Positions 10,175 to 18,638 of a stretch of 64,000 nucleotides of DNA are shown here, one piece after another (position 1 is the stretch's first letter; each line of letters opens with the position of its first letter). The notes below the pieces were generated by a model. It ran no database searches. It saw nothing but the letters and a program-made list of their open reading frames with translations, and was not told the DNA's origin. The stretch spans positions 84,548 through 148,547 of the forward strand of contig QCJV01000001.1 in assembly GCA_003215795.1 (NCBI GenBank), read 5' to 3'. The translations under genes and the position numbers were made by a program. This stretch comes from Prochlorococcus sp. AG-409-F19. Its GTDB lineage: Bacteria > Cyanobacteriota > Cyanobacteriia > PCC-6307 > Cyanobiaceae.

Positions 10175-12418
10175 TTAAAATTGAATTGGATCAGGATCAA
10201 TTGATAGGCTGACTCCTTTTGCGAGACATCCCCAGAGAGCCTCCCCACACGGCAAAGGTAATGGGCTAAACGCAGGGCCATGAATCAAAAGTTGCCAACG
10301 GCTCTTCCCTGCAACTCGCTCTATCAAGGCAGGGGAAGGGCCTAAGAGCATCCATCCTTCGGAATTGCATTTAGGTCTTATATATTCAGCCACAGCAGTT
10401 GCTGAAGTAGCAGTCAAAGAAGCAGAGTCGCCCGATAAACGAAGTAAGCAGGCTCTGCTGTAAGGGAGTAAGCCTGCAGACCGACGAAGTTTCGATTCTT
10501 TCTGAAGAAAATCTTCATAACTTCCATCTACAAGGTGAACAATTACTGGATGAAATGGAGAATAAGTTTGTACAAGAACTTTCCCAGGTCTTTCACCTCG
10601 ACCAGCACGACCAGCTAATTGCATAAAAAGCTGCAAGGCCTGTTCTTCTGCAAAAAAATCAGGCCGATGCAGTAATCCATCTGCAGCAAGTACGACAGCA
10701 AGAGTAACTTTCGGTAAATCCATTCCCTTAGCAAGCATTTGCGTCCCTATCAGTACATCCGCCTCCCCTGCTGCAAATTGTGCAAGTAACCGTCGATGTC
10801 CATCACGACCTCTAGTTGTGTCTCTGTCAAAGCGCAGTAATTTCAATCCTTTAAGTTCTGCCTCTAAATTTTCCAAAACACGTTGAGTTCCAGCTCCAAA
10901 AGGTTTAAAAGCATTTGAGCCACATTGAATACATCTAAATCCAATACTTGTACGATAGTCGCACCAATGACATCGCAACCATCGGTAGCCTCTAGCGACT
11001 TGATGAACAGTTAAAGAGACATCGCAATTTGGACATTGAACGACATCCCCACAGCTACGACAACTTAAGAAACTACTGTATCCCCTTCTTGGAACCAAAA
11101 TAACTGCTTGCTCATTTAACTCTTTCAATACAGAAAGCTTGTCAATTAATGGTCTACTTAACAAGCGTCTATGGCCGTCCGAGAATTCCTGACGCATATC
11201 TACTACGACTACATCTGGCAATGGCTTATCTGCAATTCTACGCGTTAACCTGGCTAAAGTAATCTCCCCTTCGGGAGCAAGATTACTCCAAGTCACCAAT
11301 GAAGGAGTCGCACTACCTAAAACAACTCTTGCACCAGTTCTTTTAGCACGGTCTAAAGCCAATTCTCTTGCATGGTAACAAGGCATTGGAGAATCTTGCT
11401 TATAAGAGCTGTCATGTTCTTCATCAAGGACTATTAGACCCAAAGGCAATAATGGGAGAAAGATTGACGAACGTGTGCCTACAACCACAAGAGGCTCCTT
11501 TGTCTCCAAAATCTGACGCCAGGCACTTACCCTTTGCTTCTCCAAACAACCACTATGGTACTCAAGAACTTTCTCTCCAAAACGTCTTACACAACGATCA
11601 ACTAATTGAGGAATCAATCCAATCTCTGGTGTAAGGATCAAACAATGTCGGCCTTTAGCGAGTTCTTTCGCTACCATCTGTAGATATACTTCTGTTTTAC
11701 CTGAACCAGTTACTCCCCACAGAAGAAGAACTGATCCAGGACTTTGTTTCTCGAAAATTTGCAATGCATCTCTTTGCTCATCTGTAAGACAACATCTTGA
11801 TTCGTTATTAGAAATAGGCTCAACCGCACTTAACAAGTTTTTTTCGTTTTTTTGAACCTCAGGACGCTTTACCCGATCAACAACGGAATTTTTAAGACAG
11901 GTTTTTAGAAATGCAGATGAGAACCCATTTGATAGAAGTTTTTTTTGCCAAGTTCCACCACCCTCTTTTACAAGAAACGAGCACAATTCTTGTTGCCTAG
12001 GAGATAGGTTGCTTGAAGAAGTATTCAAATTATTCAAGAAAATCCACCAAAAACTCTTTTGATCAATTGTTCTTTTCTTTACTTGCCCTAACCAACCTGG
12101 TGGCAAAGCAGCCTTAAGCATTTTATAGGAACTGACATGACACTTGACAGCTACTGATTCTATCCATTCTCTCCAAATACAATCAACCGCCGCTTTTTGT
12201 AAAAGCCCTTCAACATTGGTCAAAGTAAATCTACCTTGATGATCTTCGGAAGACAGTATTGAATCCGTAACTTTAACGACCAGTCCATGCATGGGTCTCC
12301 CCTTTAAGGTCACAAGAACAATGTCACCTACATCAATTCCAAAATTCTTCCTATCACAATAGGTAAAACAACGGCCTTCCCTGCCTACATCAAGCCATAC
12401 ATCTATTTCAATGCCCAT
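10175..12418 (-). CDS. priA: Primosomal protein N' (replication restart helicase PriA)
   Basis: A 3'-to-5' DNA helicase that recognises stalled forks and reloads the replisome. 747 residues: an N-terminal DNA-binding region (1-200), Walker A GVTGSGKTE (235-243), a DEEH box (~335), and a zinc-binding module built from CRSCGDVVQCPNCDVSL, CHWCDYR and CIQCGS (eight cysteines, ~445-500). Helicase motifs V-VI contain GTQMLAKGMDLP and QLAGRAGRGERPG. It is convergent with the DUF3153 gene and divergent from the rpoD upstream region. Confidence 0.96.
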   Translation of the reverse strand: MGIEIDVWLDVGREGRCFTYCDRKNFGIDVGDIVLVTLKGRPMHGLVVKVTDSILSSEDHQGRFTLTNVEGLLQKAAVDCIWREWIESVAVKCHVSSYKMLKAALPPGWLGQVKKRTIDQKSFWWIFLNNLNTSSSNLSPRQQELCSFLVKEGGGTWQKKLLSNGFSSAFLKTCLKNSVVDRVKRPEVQKNEKNLLSAVEPISNNESRCCLTDEQRDALQIFEKQSPGSVLLLWGVTGSGKTEVYLQMVAKELAKGRHCLILTPEIGLIPQLVDRCVRRFGEKVLEYHSGCLEKQRVSAWRQILETKEPLVVVGTRSSIFLPLLPLGLIVLDEEHDSSYKQDSPMPCYHARELALDRAKRTGARVVLGSATPSLVTWSNLAPEGEITLARLTRRIADKPLPDVVVVDMRQEFSDGHRRLLSRPLIDKLSVLKELNEQAVILVPRRGYSSFLSCRSCGDVVQCPNCDVSLTVHQVARGYRWLRCHWCDYRTSIGFRCIQCGSNAFKPFGAGTQRVLENLEAELKGLKLLRFDRDTTRGRDGHRRLLAQFAAGEADVLIGTQMLAKGMDLPKVTLAVVLAADGLLHRPDFFAEEQALQLFMQLAGRAGRGERPGKVLVQTYSPFHPVIVHLVDGSYEDFLQKESKLRRSAGLLPYSRACLLRLSGDSASLTATSATAVAEYIRPKCNSEGWMLLGPSPALIERVAGKSRWQLLIHGPAFSPLPLPCGEALWGCLAKGVSLSIDPDPIQF

Positions 12419-12445
12419 AAAAAAACAGTTGCCTACTTCAGGAAA

Positions 12446-12475
12446 TTTTCATAAACTTAAAGAGTGCAGCATAAT
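12446..12475 (+). promoter_or_regulatory. Possible promoter for the rod-shaped RNA upstream of rpoD
   Basis: TTTTCA at 12446-12451 and CATAAT at 12470-12475 are separated by 18 nt, a fair sigma-70-type match that predicts a start near 12482. The -10 hexamer lies inside a perfect 15-nt inverted repeat, GCAGCATAATGCTGC, at 12466-12480, which could be an operator. Confidence 0.4.
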
Positions 12476-12481
12476 GCTGCT

Positions 12482-12610
12482 ATCTGAACAATACAGAATT
12501 CTGTTCAGAGGGAAGGTAAGAAGCGTAGCCAGAGGGGAAGTCCTCAAAAAAGGTTGAGCCTGCCTAAGAAAGCCCCTAACAATTCTGTAGACACCAGAAA
12601 AACCTTTTTC
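12482..12610 (+). ncRNA. Candidate rod-shaped non-coding RNA upstream of rpoD
   Basis: The transcript can fold as one long interrupted hairpin. TACAGAATT (12492-12500) pairs perfectly with AATTCTGTA (12581-12589), AGGG (12509-12512) with CCCT (12574-12577), AGGT (12514-12517) with GCCT (12562-12565), TAGCC (12526-12530) with GGTTG (12552-12556), and GAGG (12532-12535) with CCTC (12542-12545). The order is fully nested. The shape recalls 6S RNA, but this is shorter (~120 nt) and I cannot match a 6S sequence. It lacks the SRP RNA GGAA-tip signature. It could instead be a structured rpoD leader. The strand is uncertain. Confidence 0.4.
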
Positions 12611-12795
12611 AATTTCACAATTTCATACTAGTTTTTTCCTATTTTTCAATAGAGACATTTACCAATTAGAGGTTATTTGATTTTTATTTGTGAACTTAGG
12701 AATCGTCAATCTTCGATAAATTGTGATTGAAACTAAGGAGAATTAAGTCAATAACCCATTTCGAAAAGATTTTTGTCCTTTTTTGAGTCTTTCAA

Positions 12796-14082
12796 ATGAC
12801 CTCTGTCACCTCTTCAGCAGCTGTTGCCAAGGAAAAATCCAAGGTAACTAAATCAAAAAAAGCAAAAGTTGCTAGTGAAATTAGTAGAAAAAGTGCTAAT
12901 TCAAAGAGCTCTTCTCCTAATAAATCAAAGAAAAAGCTTGTTTCAGATTCATTCAACGCATCTAACTCTGACCAAAGTCTAGAACTTGCGGCCGATCAAC
13001 TTTTAACCGCAAACGAAGGAGAGAATCCAAGCAATTCATCTCTAGACTTACAAACCGATCCACTCCTTGGAGACATAACTGATCAAGAAGCAAGAGAGAA
13101 AGCACTTGCAAGTATAAAACTAGGTCCAAAAGGAGTCTATACAGAAGACTCTATAAGAGTTTATTTGCAAGAAATTGGCAGGATAAGGCTACTTAGACCT
13201 GATGAAGAAATTGAGCTTGCAAGAAAAATAGCTGATCTTCTTCACTTAGAAGAATTAGCGATTCAATTTGAAAGTGAGCATGGTCATGAGCCTTCAAAGA
13301 AAGAATGGGCTGCCTTAGTCAACATGCCAATGGCGAGATTCCGACGAAGATTAATGCTTGCTAGGCGTGCAAAAGAAAAAATGGTCCAATCGAACCTCAG
13401 ATTAGTTGTTTCAATCGCAAAAAAATATATGAACAGAGGACTGTCATTTCAGGATCTAATCCAAGAAGGAAGTCTTGGTTTAATTCGTGCTGCAGAAAAA
13501 TTTGATCATGAAAAAGGTTATAAATTTTCAACTTATGCAACTTGGTGGATTCGTCAAGCAATAACAAGAGCAATTGCAGATCAAAGTCGCACTATTAGAT
13601 TGCCAGTTCATCTCTACGAAACTATTTCAAGAATCAAAAAAACAACAAAGGTTCTTAGCCAGGAGTTTGGAAGAAAGCCAAGTGAAGAAGAAATTGCAGA
13701 GAGCATGGAAATGACTATTGAAAAACTGCGTTTTATAGCTAAAAGTGCCCAACTGCCAATTTCATTAGAGACCCCTATAGGTAAAGAAGAGGATTCTCGT
13801 TTAGGTGATTTCATAGAATCTGATTCAGAAAACCCAGAATTAGATGTTGCAAAAACACTTCTTAGAGAAGATTTAGAAGGTGTTCTCGCGACTCTTAGTC
13901 CTAGAGAAAGAGATGTATTAAGGTTGCGCTATGGCCTAGATGATGGCCGAATGAAAACTCTTGAAGAGATTGGACAAATTTTTGATGTAACAAGAGAACG
14001 CATTAGGCAGATTGAAGCAAAAGCATTACGCAAGCTTCGCCACCCAAACCGCAATGGTGTTCTCAAGGAATACATCAAATAA
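12796..14082 (+). CDS. rpoD: Principal RNA polymerase sigma factor
   Basis: Group 1 sigma-70 factor that directs most transcription. 428 residues: a Lys/Ser-rich, probably disordered N-terminus (1-75), region 1.2 ([15 protein letters not shown]), and region 2 with [21 protein letters not shown] and the -10-reading [14 protein letters not shown]. Region 3 ends in [20 protein letters not shown], the sigma finger. Region 4 has the -35-reading [23 protein letters not shown]. The cyanobacterial-style lysine-rich head replaces the long region 1.1 of E. coli. It is preceded by a structured intergenic region and followed 110 bp later by hemC. Confidence 0.97.
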   Translation: MTSVTSSAAVAKEKSKVTKSKKAKVASEISRKSANSKSSSPNKSKKKLVSDSFNASNSDQSLELAADQLLTANEGENPSNSSLDLQTDPLLGDITDQEAREKALASIKLGPKGVYTEDSIRVYLQEIGRIRLLRPDEEIELARKIADLLHLEELAIQFESEHGHEPSKKEWAALVNMPMARFRRRLMLARRAKEKMVQSNLRLVVSIAKKYMNRGLSFQDLIQEGSLGLIRAAEKFDHEKGYKFSTYATWWIRQAITRAIADQSRTIRLPVHLYETISRIKKTTKVLSQEFGRKPSEEEIAESMEMTIEKLRFIAKSAQLPISLETPIGKEEDSRLGDFIESDSENPELDVAKTLLREDLEGVLATLSPRERDVLRLRYGLDDGRMKTLEEIGQIFDVTRERIRQIEAKALRKLRHPNRNGVLKEYIK

Positions 14083-14159
14083 ACCCAAGCTTCAAAAGAA
14101 TAAAAGCAAGCATCAGACTAATAAAGTATGACGAAGAGCTTTCCATAAGGTCAGGTCAC

Positions 14160-14180
14160 ATGAGTAAGGTAAGAAAGTAA
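14160..14180 (+). CDS. Possible six-codon upstream ORF before hemC
   Basis: ATG at 14160 opens MSKVRK and a TAA, 12 nt before the hemC start. An AAGGTCAGG stretch just upstream could serve as its ribosome-binding site. If translated it would place ribosomes at the hemC start. It is short enough to be chance. Confidence 0.25.
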   Translation: MSKVRK

Positions 14181-14192
14181 TAAAAATTCCTA

Positions 14193-15140
14193 ATGGCTCT
14201 AGACCAATTGCGTATTGCCTCACGACGCAGCCAATTAGCCATGGTCCAAACTAATTGGGTAAAGGGAGAGCTTGAGAAGGCCTGCCCCAGCATTGATATT
14301 TCAGTAGAAGCTATGGCCACTCAAGGCGATAAAATTCTTGATGTGGCCTTAGCCAAAATCGGTGACAAAGGTCTTTTTACAAAGGAACTTGAAGCTCAAA
14401 TGCTTGTTGGACGTGCTGATATAGCAGTGCATTCCTTAAAAGATTTACCGACCAACCTTCCTGAAGGGTTAATGCTTGGCTGCATTACAAAGAGAGAAGA
14501 CCCTGCTGATGCATTAGTTGTAAATAAAAAATTCAAGGAACATAAATTAAATAATCTCCCTGAAGGGTCAGTTGTAGGGACAAGCTCCTTGCGACGTTTA
14601 GCACAACTTAGGCATCATTATCCTCATTTAATTTTCAAAGATGTTCGTGGCAATGTCATTACAAGATTAGAGAAACTTGATGCAGGTAATTACGATTGCT
14701 TGATACTTGCAGCGGCAGGTTTATCAAGACTAGGCTTTGGGGATCGAATACACCAATTAATTCCTAGTGATATATCACTTCATGCAGTAGGGCAGGGAGC
14801 GTTAGGAATAGAGTGTGTACAAGGTAAAGAAGATGTACTGGAAATTATTAAATTACTAGAACATCAAGAGACTTCTCAACGATGTCTTGCAGAGCGTGCC
14901 TTCCTTAGAGAACTAGAAGGAGGATGCCAAGTTCCTATTGGTGTAAATAGCAAACTAGACGGTGAAAAATTAATACTTACAGGTATGGTTGCTAGCTTGG
15001 ATGGAAAAAACTTAATCAGAGATAAAGCCATCGGCTCTAGTTCCAATCCAGAAAATATTGGGTTAGAGCTTGCAAATGCTCTCAAAGCACAAGGCGCTAT
15101 GGAAATATTAGAAGCTATTTTTAAAGAAGCTAGGACCTAG
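14193..15140 (+). CDS. hemC: Porphobilinogen deaminase (hydroxymethylbilane synthase)
   Basis: Joins four porphobilinogen units into hydroxymethylbilane, on the path to heme, chlorophyll and cobalamin. 315 residues. The N-terminal [19 protein letters not shown], the [10 protein letters not shown] loop, [12 protein letters not shown] and [22 protein letters not shown] are all family signatures. The cofactor-binding Cys sits in [10 protein letters not shown] near residue 244, to which the dipyrromethane primer attaches. A small open frame of six codons ends 12 nt before the start. It is convergent with ppa. Confidence 0.97.
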   Translation: MALDQLRIASRRSQLAMVQTNWVKGELEKACPSIDISVEAMATQGDKILDVALAKIGDKGLFTKELEAQMLVGRADIAVHSLKDLPTNLPEGLMLGCITKREDPADALVVNKKFKEHKLNNLPEGSVVGTSSLRRLAQLRHHYPHLIFKDVRGNVITRLEKLDAGNYDCLILAAAGLSRLGFGDRIHQLIPSDISLHAVGQGALGIECVQGKEDVLEIIKLLEHQETSQRCLAERAFLRELEGGCQVPIGVNSKLDGEKLILTGMVASLDGKNLIRDKAIGSSSNPENIGLELANALKAQGAMEILEAIFKEART

Positions 15141-15148
15141 AGACTAAA

Positions 15149-15745
15149 TTAATCAATTAATTTTGGTTCTATTTCCGCAAGGTATCTGCTCTCGCAAGCT
15201 TTAATTATCTCGACTGCTTTTTCTATTCCAAAAAAACCATTAACAGTGCATGTGCCTGGTTTCTTAAGATCTTTGTAATGCTCCCAATAATAAGTAGTTT
15301 CTTTAATCCAATGCTCACCAAGCATTTCAAAACTAATTATATGATCAAGACGCTTATCATCAGCAATTACTGCAATTACCTTATCATCAACTTCTCCGCC
15401 ATCGTCAAAAGTCATAATTCCAATAATTCTTGCCTCAACTATTGATCCAGGTACTAATGGCTCTGTAAGACCAACAATTTCTATGTCCAAAGGGTCGCCA
15501 TCTTCATCCCATGTTCTAGGGATGCATCCATATGCAAATGGATAAGCCAAGGTAGAGTAACCTACTCGATCAAGCTTTAAGTGCCCTGTTTCAGTGATTA
15601 ATTCGTATTTATTAATTGTATTGGAATTGAGTTCAACAATTGTATTCACCTTTAAAGCACCTTCATCAGCAAATGCAGGCAATACATGGAGCAAATTTGG
15701 CATGCTGCGACTAGGAGCCTGATCGAGATTAGCCATAGATATCAA
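15149..15745 (-). CDS. ppa: Inorganic pyrophosphatase (soluble, family I)
   Basis: Hydrolyses pyrophosphate to phosphate, pulling biosynthetic reactions forward. The metal-binding signature DEDGDPLDIEIVG is at about residues 79-91, with further acidic residues in DDKRLDHI. The length of 198 is a little above the bacterial norm because of an N-terminal extension (AFADEGALKVNTIVE region). The second Met (MANLDQAPSRSMPN) is the likelier start than the first (MISMANL). It is convergent with hemC, 8 bp apart, and is followed on the same strand by nothing close; the M32 peptidase lies 17 bp upstream. Confidence 0.95.
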   Translation of the reverse strand: MISMANLDQAPSRSMPNLLHVLPAFADEGALKVNTIVELNSNTINKYELITETGHLKLDRVGYSTLAYPFAYGCIPRTWDEDGDPLDIEIVGLTEPLVPGSIVEARIIGIMTFDDGGEVDDKVIAVIADDKRLDHIISFEMLGEHWIKETTYYWEHYKDLKKPGTCTVNGFFGIEKAVEIIKACESRYLAEIEPKLID

Positions 15746-15762
15746 TGATTATGAATTGCATC

Positions 15763-17304
15763 CTAAGAGCTAGAAGTGAGCATCTCTAACTTCTTCTCTA
15801 AATAATTGAGGAATGCATGACTTGAAAGAGCTTTTCCCGTAACTTCTTTAACTAATTTCTCAGCATTAACCTTTCGACCATAAACATGCACTTTTTTCCT
15901 TAACCACTTGAGCAACTTTGCCTCATTCCCATCTCTAATGCATTGACCAAGAGGGTCTTCACTAGTGGTTCCTTCACTTTTAAGTGAAATTGCCATAGCT
16001 TCAGAAAGTTGAGCACTAATAAGATGTCCAAGTAAATAAGAAGGGAAATAACCAAAAGCTCCTTCACTCCAGTGAACATCTTGCAAGCATCCTTCTGCAT
16101 CATTTGAAGGAGTTACGCCTAGAAGTTCTTTATATCTCTTGTTCCACTCATTAGGCAGATCCCAAACATCAAGGTCCTCCTCAAGTAAAGCAATCTCAAG
16201 GTCAGTCCTAATTAGGATATGAACTCCATAACTAAGCTCATCAGCTTCTACTCGATTCAAACCTGGCACTAATGGATTGAGCAATCGCCATAGATCTAAT
16301 CCATTGCCTACTGGAGCCCCTTCATAAGCAAAATACTTCCAGAATCTATTTGAGAAATCTCTACTGCGTGCAACTCTATTTTCCCAGAACAATGATTGAC
16401 TTTCATGAACAGCCATAGAAGTAGCTTGCCCTAAAGGCCATCCAAACCATTGATGACTCTGAGAAGGGAGACCTTGTTCATAAAGAGAGTGCCCCCATTC
16501 ATGAGCTGTAGCAAGGAAACAAGAAAATGGCTGGCCTTTAACAACTCGAGATGTCAATCGAAAATCCCGAGGACCAAGGGTAATTGAGAAGGGGTGAGGG
16601 GATCGTCCTAAAGAAGTTATATTTTCATCTCGCCCCCATTCATTCAATAAACGTTCACAAAGATTATGCTGAGATCTCTTATCTAAATCCCAGCCACCGG
16701 ATTTCATCTGAGAGCATGGCTTTAACTCATTTATTAAAGAAGGCAAACTATCCCTTAAAGGGTTAAATAATTCATTCAAACGCTTAATTGTCAAATCAGG
16801 TTCAAAAGGTTGGGCAAGTGTTTCCCAACAACTACGTGGTTCATCAAGCTGCCTTGCTTGTTCCTGCCTAAGTTCAATTAACTTTTTGAGCGCGGGGGCG
16901 AATCTCTCATAATCCTTATTTAATTTAGCTTCCTGCCATAGTGCATAGCCATTTGTCTTTGCAGTAGTCAAATCAACAACCAATTTAGAATCAAGCCTTT
17001 TTTGGCGATTAAATTCCAGTTGTAGAAGATCTAAATTTCGTTTCCGTTCACTAATCTCCGTTATATCCAGAAAAGTTTCTTCTTCTAATTCAGTTGATGC
17101 TTCAATAATCAAATCTTCGAATTCATGACTAGTTTGCCTGGAATGCAAAAGCTTTGCCAAAAGGCTTAATTGCTCTCCTCTCCAAGATGAAGCTCCTGAA
17201 GGCATCACAGTATTCTGATCCCAATAAAGGGTGCTATGAATTGATCCAAGAAGCTGCGTATCTCGAAGATATTTTCCCAATCTGAGCCAAATAGTACTAG
17301 TCAA
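15763..17304 (-). CDS. M32-family metallocarboxypeptidase
   Basis: Zinc carboxypeptidase of family M32 (Taq carboxypeptidase type) that removes C-terminal residues from peptides. The zinc motif HEWGH is near residues 267-271, followed by SLYEQGLPSQSHQWFGWPLGQATSMAVHESQSLFWEN, which includes the downstream Glu ligand and the HES-Q-SLFWEN signature. Length 513 matches the family. It has no signal peptide, so it acts in the cytosol. ppa starts 17 bp downstream, so the pair may be cotranscribed. Confidence 0.94.
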   Translation of the reverse strand: MTSTIWLRLGKYLRDTQLLGSIHSTLYWDQNTVMPSGASSWRGEQLSLLAKLLHSRQTSHEFEDLIIEASTELEEETFLDITEISERKRNLDLLQLEFNRQKRLDSKLVVDLTTAKTNGYALWQEAKLNKDYERFAPALKKLIELRQEQARQLDEPRSCWETLAQPFEPDLTIKRLNELFNPLRDSLPSLINELKPCSQMKSGGWDLDKRSQHNLCERLLNEWGRDENITSLGRSPHPFSITLGPRDFRLTSRVVKGQPFSCFLATAHEWGHSLYEQGLPSQSHQWFGWPLGQATSMAVHESQSLFWENRVARSRDFSNRFWKYFAYEGAPVGNGLDLWRLLNPLVPGLNRVEADELSYGVHILIRTDLEIALLEEDLDVWDLPNEWNKRYKELLGVTPSNDAEGCLQDVHWSEGAFGYFPSYLLGHLISAQLSEAMAISLKSEGTTSEDPLGQCIRDGNEAKLLKWLRKKVHVYGRKVNAEKLVKEVTGKALSSHAFLNYLEKKLEMLTSSS

Positions 17305-17649
17305 TGATTTACAAAGTCATTTAGGTCAGCCTAATATCCTATTCATTAAAAGAGTTGCAAATTTGAGTGTTTATAGGTTATTGATGTCCAGCAAACTTGG
17401 TTCAAAAGAGATTTATATTGAATCGAAGATTTAACTGCTTGGAGGATTTAGAGGAATCGTGGAGTTTGGCAGTTCAACAAGATCACTTTAAGAAACAACT
17501 TTTTGCATACTAGCTCTATAAGCTTCTTAATATCTTAAAATTCTACAAGCCTCCCTCATTATCAAGTAATTATTATTTTAAGCAAGTTAATTATTATTAT
17601 AAGCTAGCCTTGCTTATACTTATATTTTAAGAGTACATAAAAGGAAAAA
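17305..17649. other. 345-bp intergenic region with two similar A+T-rich repeats
   Basis: No convincing gene on either strand. The right half is strongly A+T-rich. It has two imperfect 17-nt copies, AATTATTATTTTAAGCA (17568-17584) and AATTATTATATAAGCT-like (17589-17605), spaced 21 nt, about two helical turns. They lie 45-80 bp before yjbQ and could bind a regulator. The bases 17384-17434 hold only a 16-codon open frame, which I do not call. Confidence 0.5.
17568..17605 (+). repeat. Paired 17-nt direct repeats upstream of yjbQ
   Basis: Two copies match at 15 of 17 positions and are spaced 21 nt start to start. Both are A+T-rich and end in TAAGC. The regular spacing would suit a dimeric regulator or a curved promoter. 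In such A+T-rich DNA the similarity could also be chance. Confidence 0.4.
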
Positions 17650-18114
17650 GTGAAGCAATTTATCGCTAATTTATCTATCAGAACCGAAGGAGAAGGTTTT
17701 ACTAATATCACAAATATATTAAACCAATGGATAAAAGATAATCAAATTAAACAAGGAATAATAATTTTAACGTCAAAACATACAAGTTGCAGCCTTATCA
17801 TCAATGAGAATGCTGACCCAAGAGTATTAGAAGACCTTTCGGCTTATATGAAAGCGATTGTTCCAGAAACATCATTTAAGAGTATTTCAGGCGGCCAAAA
17901 AGCACAGAAATATCTTCATTCTGAAGAAGGTGTTGATGATATGCCTGCGCATATACGAACAACACTGACTTGTACATCTTTATCACTAAGTATTAAAGAC
18001 TCATGCCTTGATCTTGGTACTTGGCAAGCTATTTATCTTTGGGAGCATCGATACACGAAAAAAGATAGGTTCATTGGGCTTCATGCAATTGCTGATAAAG
18101 CTAGTATTAAATAA
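17650..18114 (+). CDS. yjbQ: YjbQ-family protein (UPF0047)
   Basis: Small trimeric protein of the YjbQ/UPF0047 family; E. coli YjbQ has been linked to weak thiamin phosphate synthase activity, but the normal role is unsettled. 154 residues with the family signatures ILTSKHTSCSLIINENADPRV (~40-60) and GVDDMPAHIRTTLTCTSLSLSI, containing conserved His and Cys/Asp residues. The ending LGTWQAIYLWEHRY is typical. The start is GTG at 17650, with AAAAGGAAAAA just upstream as ribosome-binding site. It lies 190 bp ahead of the pterin dehydratase gene. Confidence 0.9.
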   Translation: MKQFIANLSIRTEGEGFTNITNILNQWIKDNQIKQGIIILTSKHTSCSLIINENADPRVLEDLSAYMKAIVPETSFKSISGGQKAQKYLHSEEGVDDMPAHIRTTLTCTSLSLSIKDSCLDLGTWQAIYLWEHRYTKKDRFIGLHAIADKASIK

Positions 18115-18305
18115 GCTTATTGATAACAGTTGCTAATCAACCATATCAAAAACAAAGGTCCCCAAGCTAAATAGAGTAGTCAGAGATGATAATCAAAATA
18201 AAAGTATCATAGAGAATATTTTATCAGAACGCAAAAATGACTTTTGTAATGATTGCATCCATGACATAACTAGTCAAGTCAAGACAAACCATCTAGATTA
18301 TTGAT

Positions 18306-18602
18306 ATGGAAACCAAACTTTTGTCACTTAAAGAACTCCAAGATTCATCCCATCTAGTACCAGACTGGGAAATACTTAATACTAGGCTCAGGAAAACTTT
18401 TAAATTCCAAAATTTTATTGAGGCTTTTGGCTTTATGACAAGAGTCGCAATGATCTCTGAATCAATTTGCCATCACCCCGAATGGAAAAATATTTACTCT
18501 GAAGTAAGTATTGAATTGACCACGCATGATTTGAATGGAATAAGCAATCTTGATATAAAGCTTGCTAAAGCCATTGATGAAATAATAATAAATCAACATT
18601 AA
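18306..18602 (+). CDS. Pterin-4a-carbinolamine dehydratase
   Basis: Dehydrates 4a-hydroxytetrahydropterin; related PCD/PhhB proteins act in pterin recycling. 98 residues, a full-length single domain. The catalytic segment SICHHPEWKNIYSEVSIELTTHD carries the paired His and the PEW motif of the family, and the end DLKLAKAIDEI fits. The gene is followed after 36 bp by a COG0523 GTPase. No aromatic amino-acid hydroxylase is in the window, so the true substrate is unclear here. Confidence 0.93.
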   Translation: METKLLSLKELQDSSHLVPDWEILNTRLRKTFKFQNFIEAFGFMTRVAMISESICHHPEWKNIYSEVSIELTTHDLNGISNLDIKLAKAIDEIIINQH

Positions 18603-18638
18603 TGTTAATTAAAACCATTAAATTTACTAAACATAAAA

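Larger units (their letters stand above)
12419..12795. other. 377-bp priA-rpoD intergenic region
   Basis: No protein-coding frame of note. It holds a candidate rod-shaped RNA at about 12482-12610, a possible promoter for it at 12446-12475, and ~180 bp of A+T-rich DNA before the rpoD start codon. Control signals for priA (minus strand) and rpoD (plus strand) must also lie here. Confidence 0.6.

Noticed and set aside
12482-12610. SRP RNA, tmRNA or RNase P RNA as identity for the rod-shaped RNA
   Set aside because: No GGAA-capped SRP tip, no tRNA-like T arm or tag reading frame, and too short for RNase P RNA. 6S RNA is left open as a possibility only.
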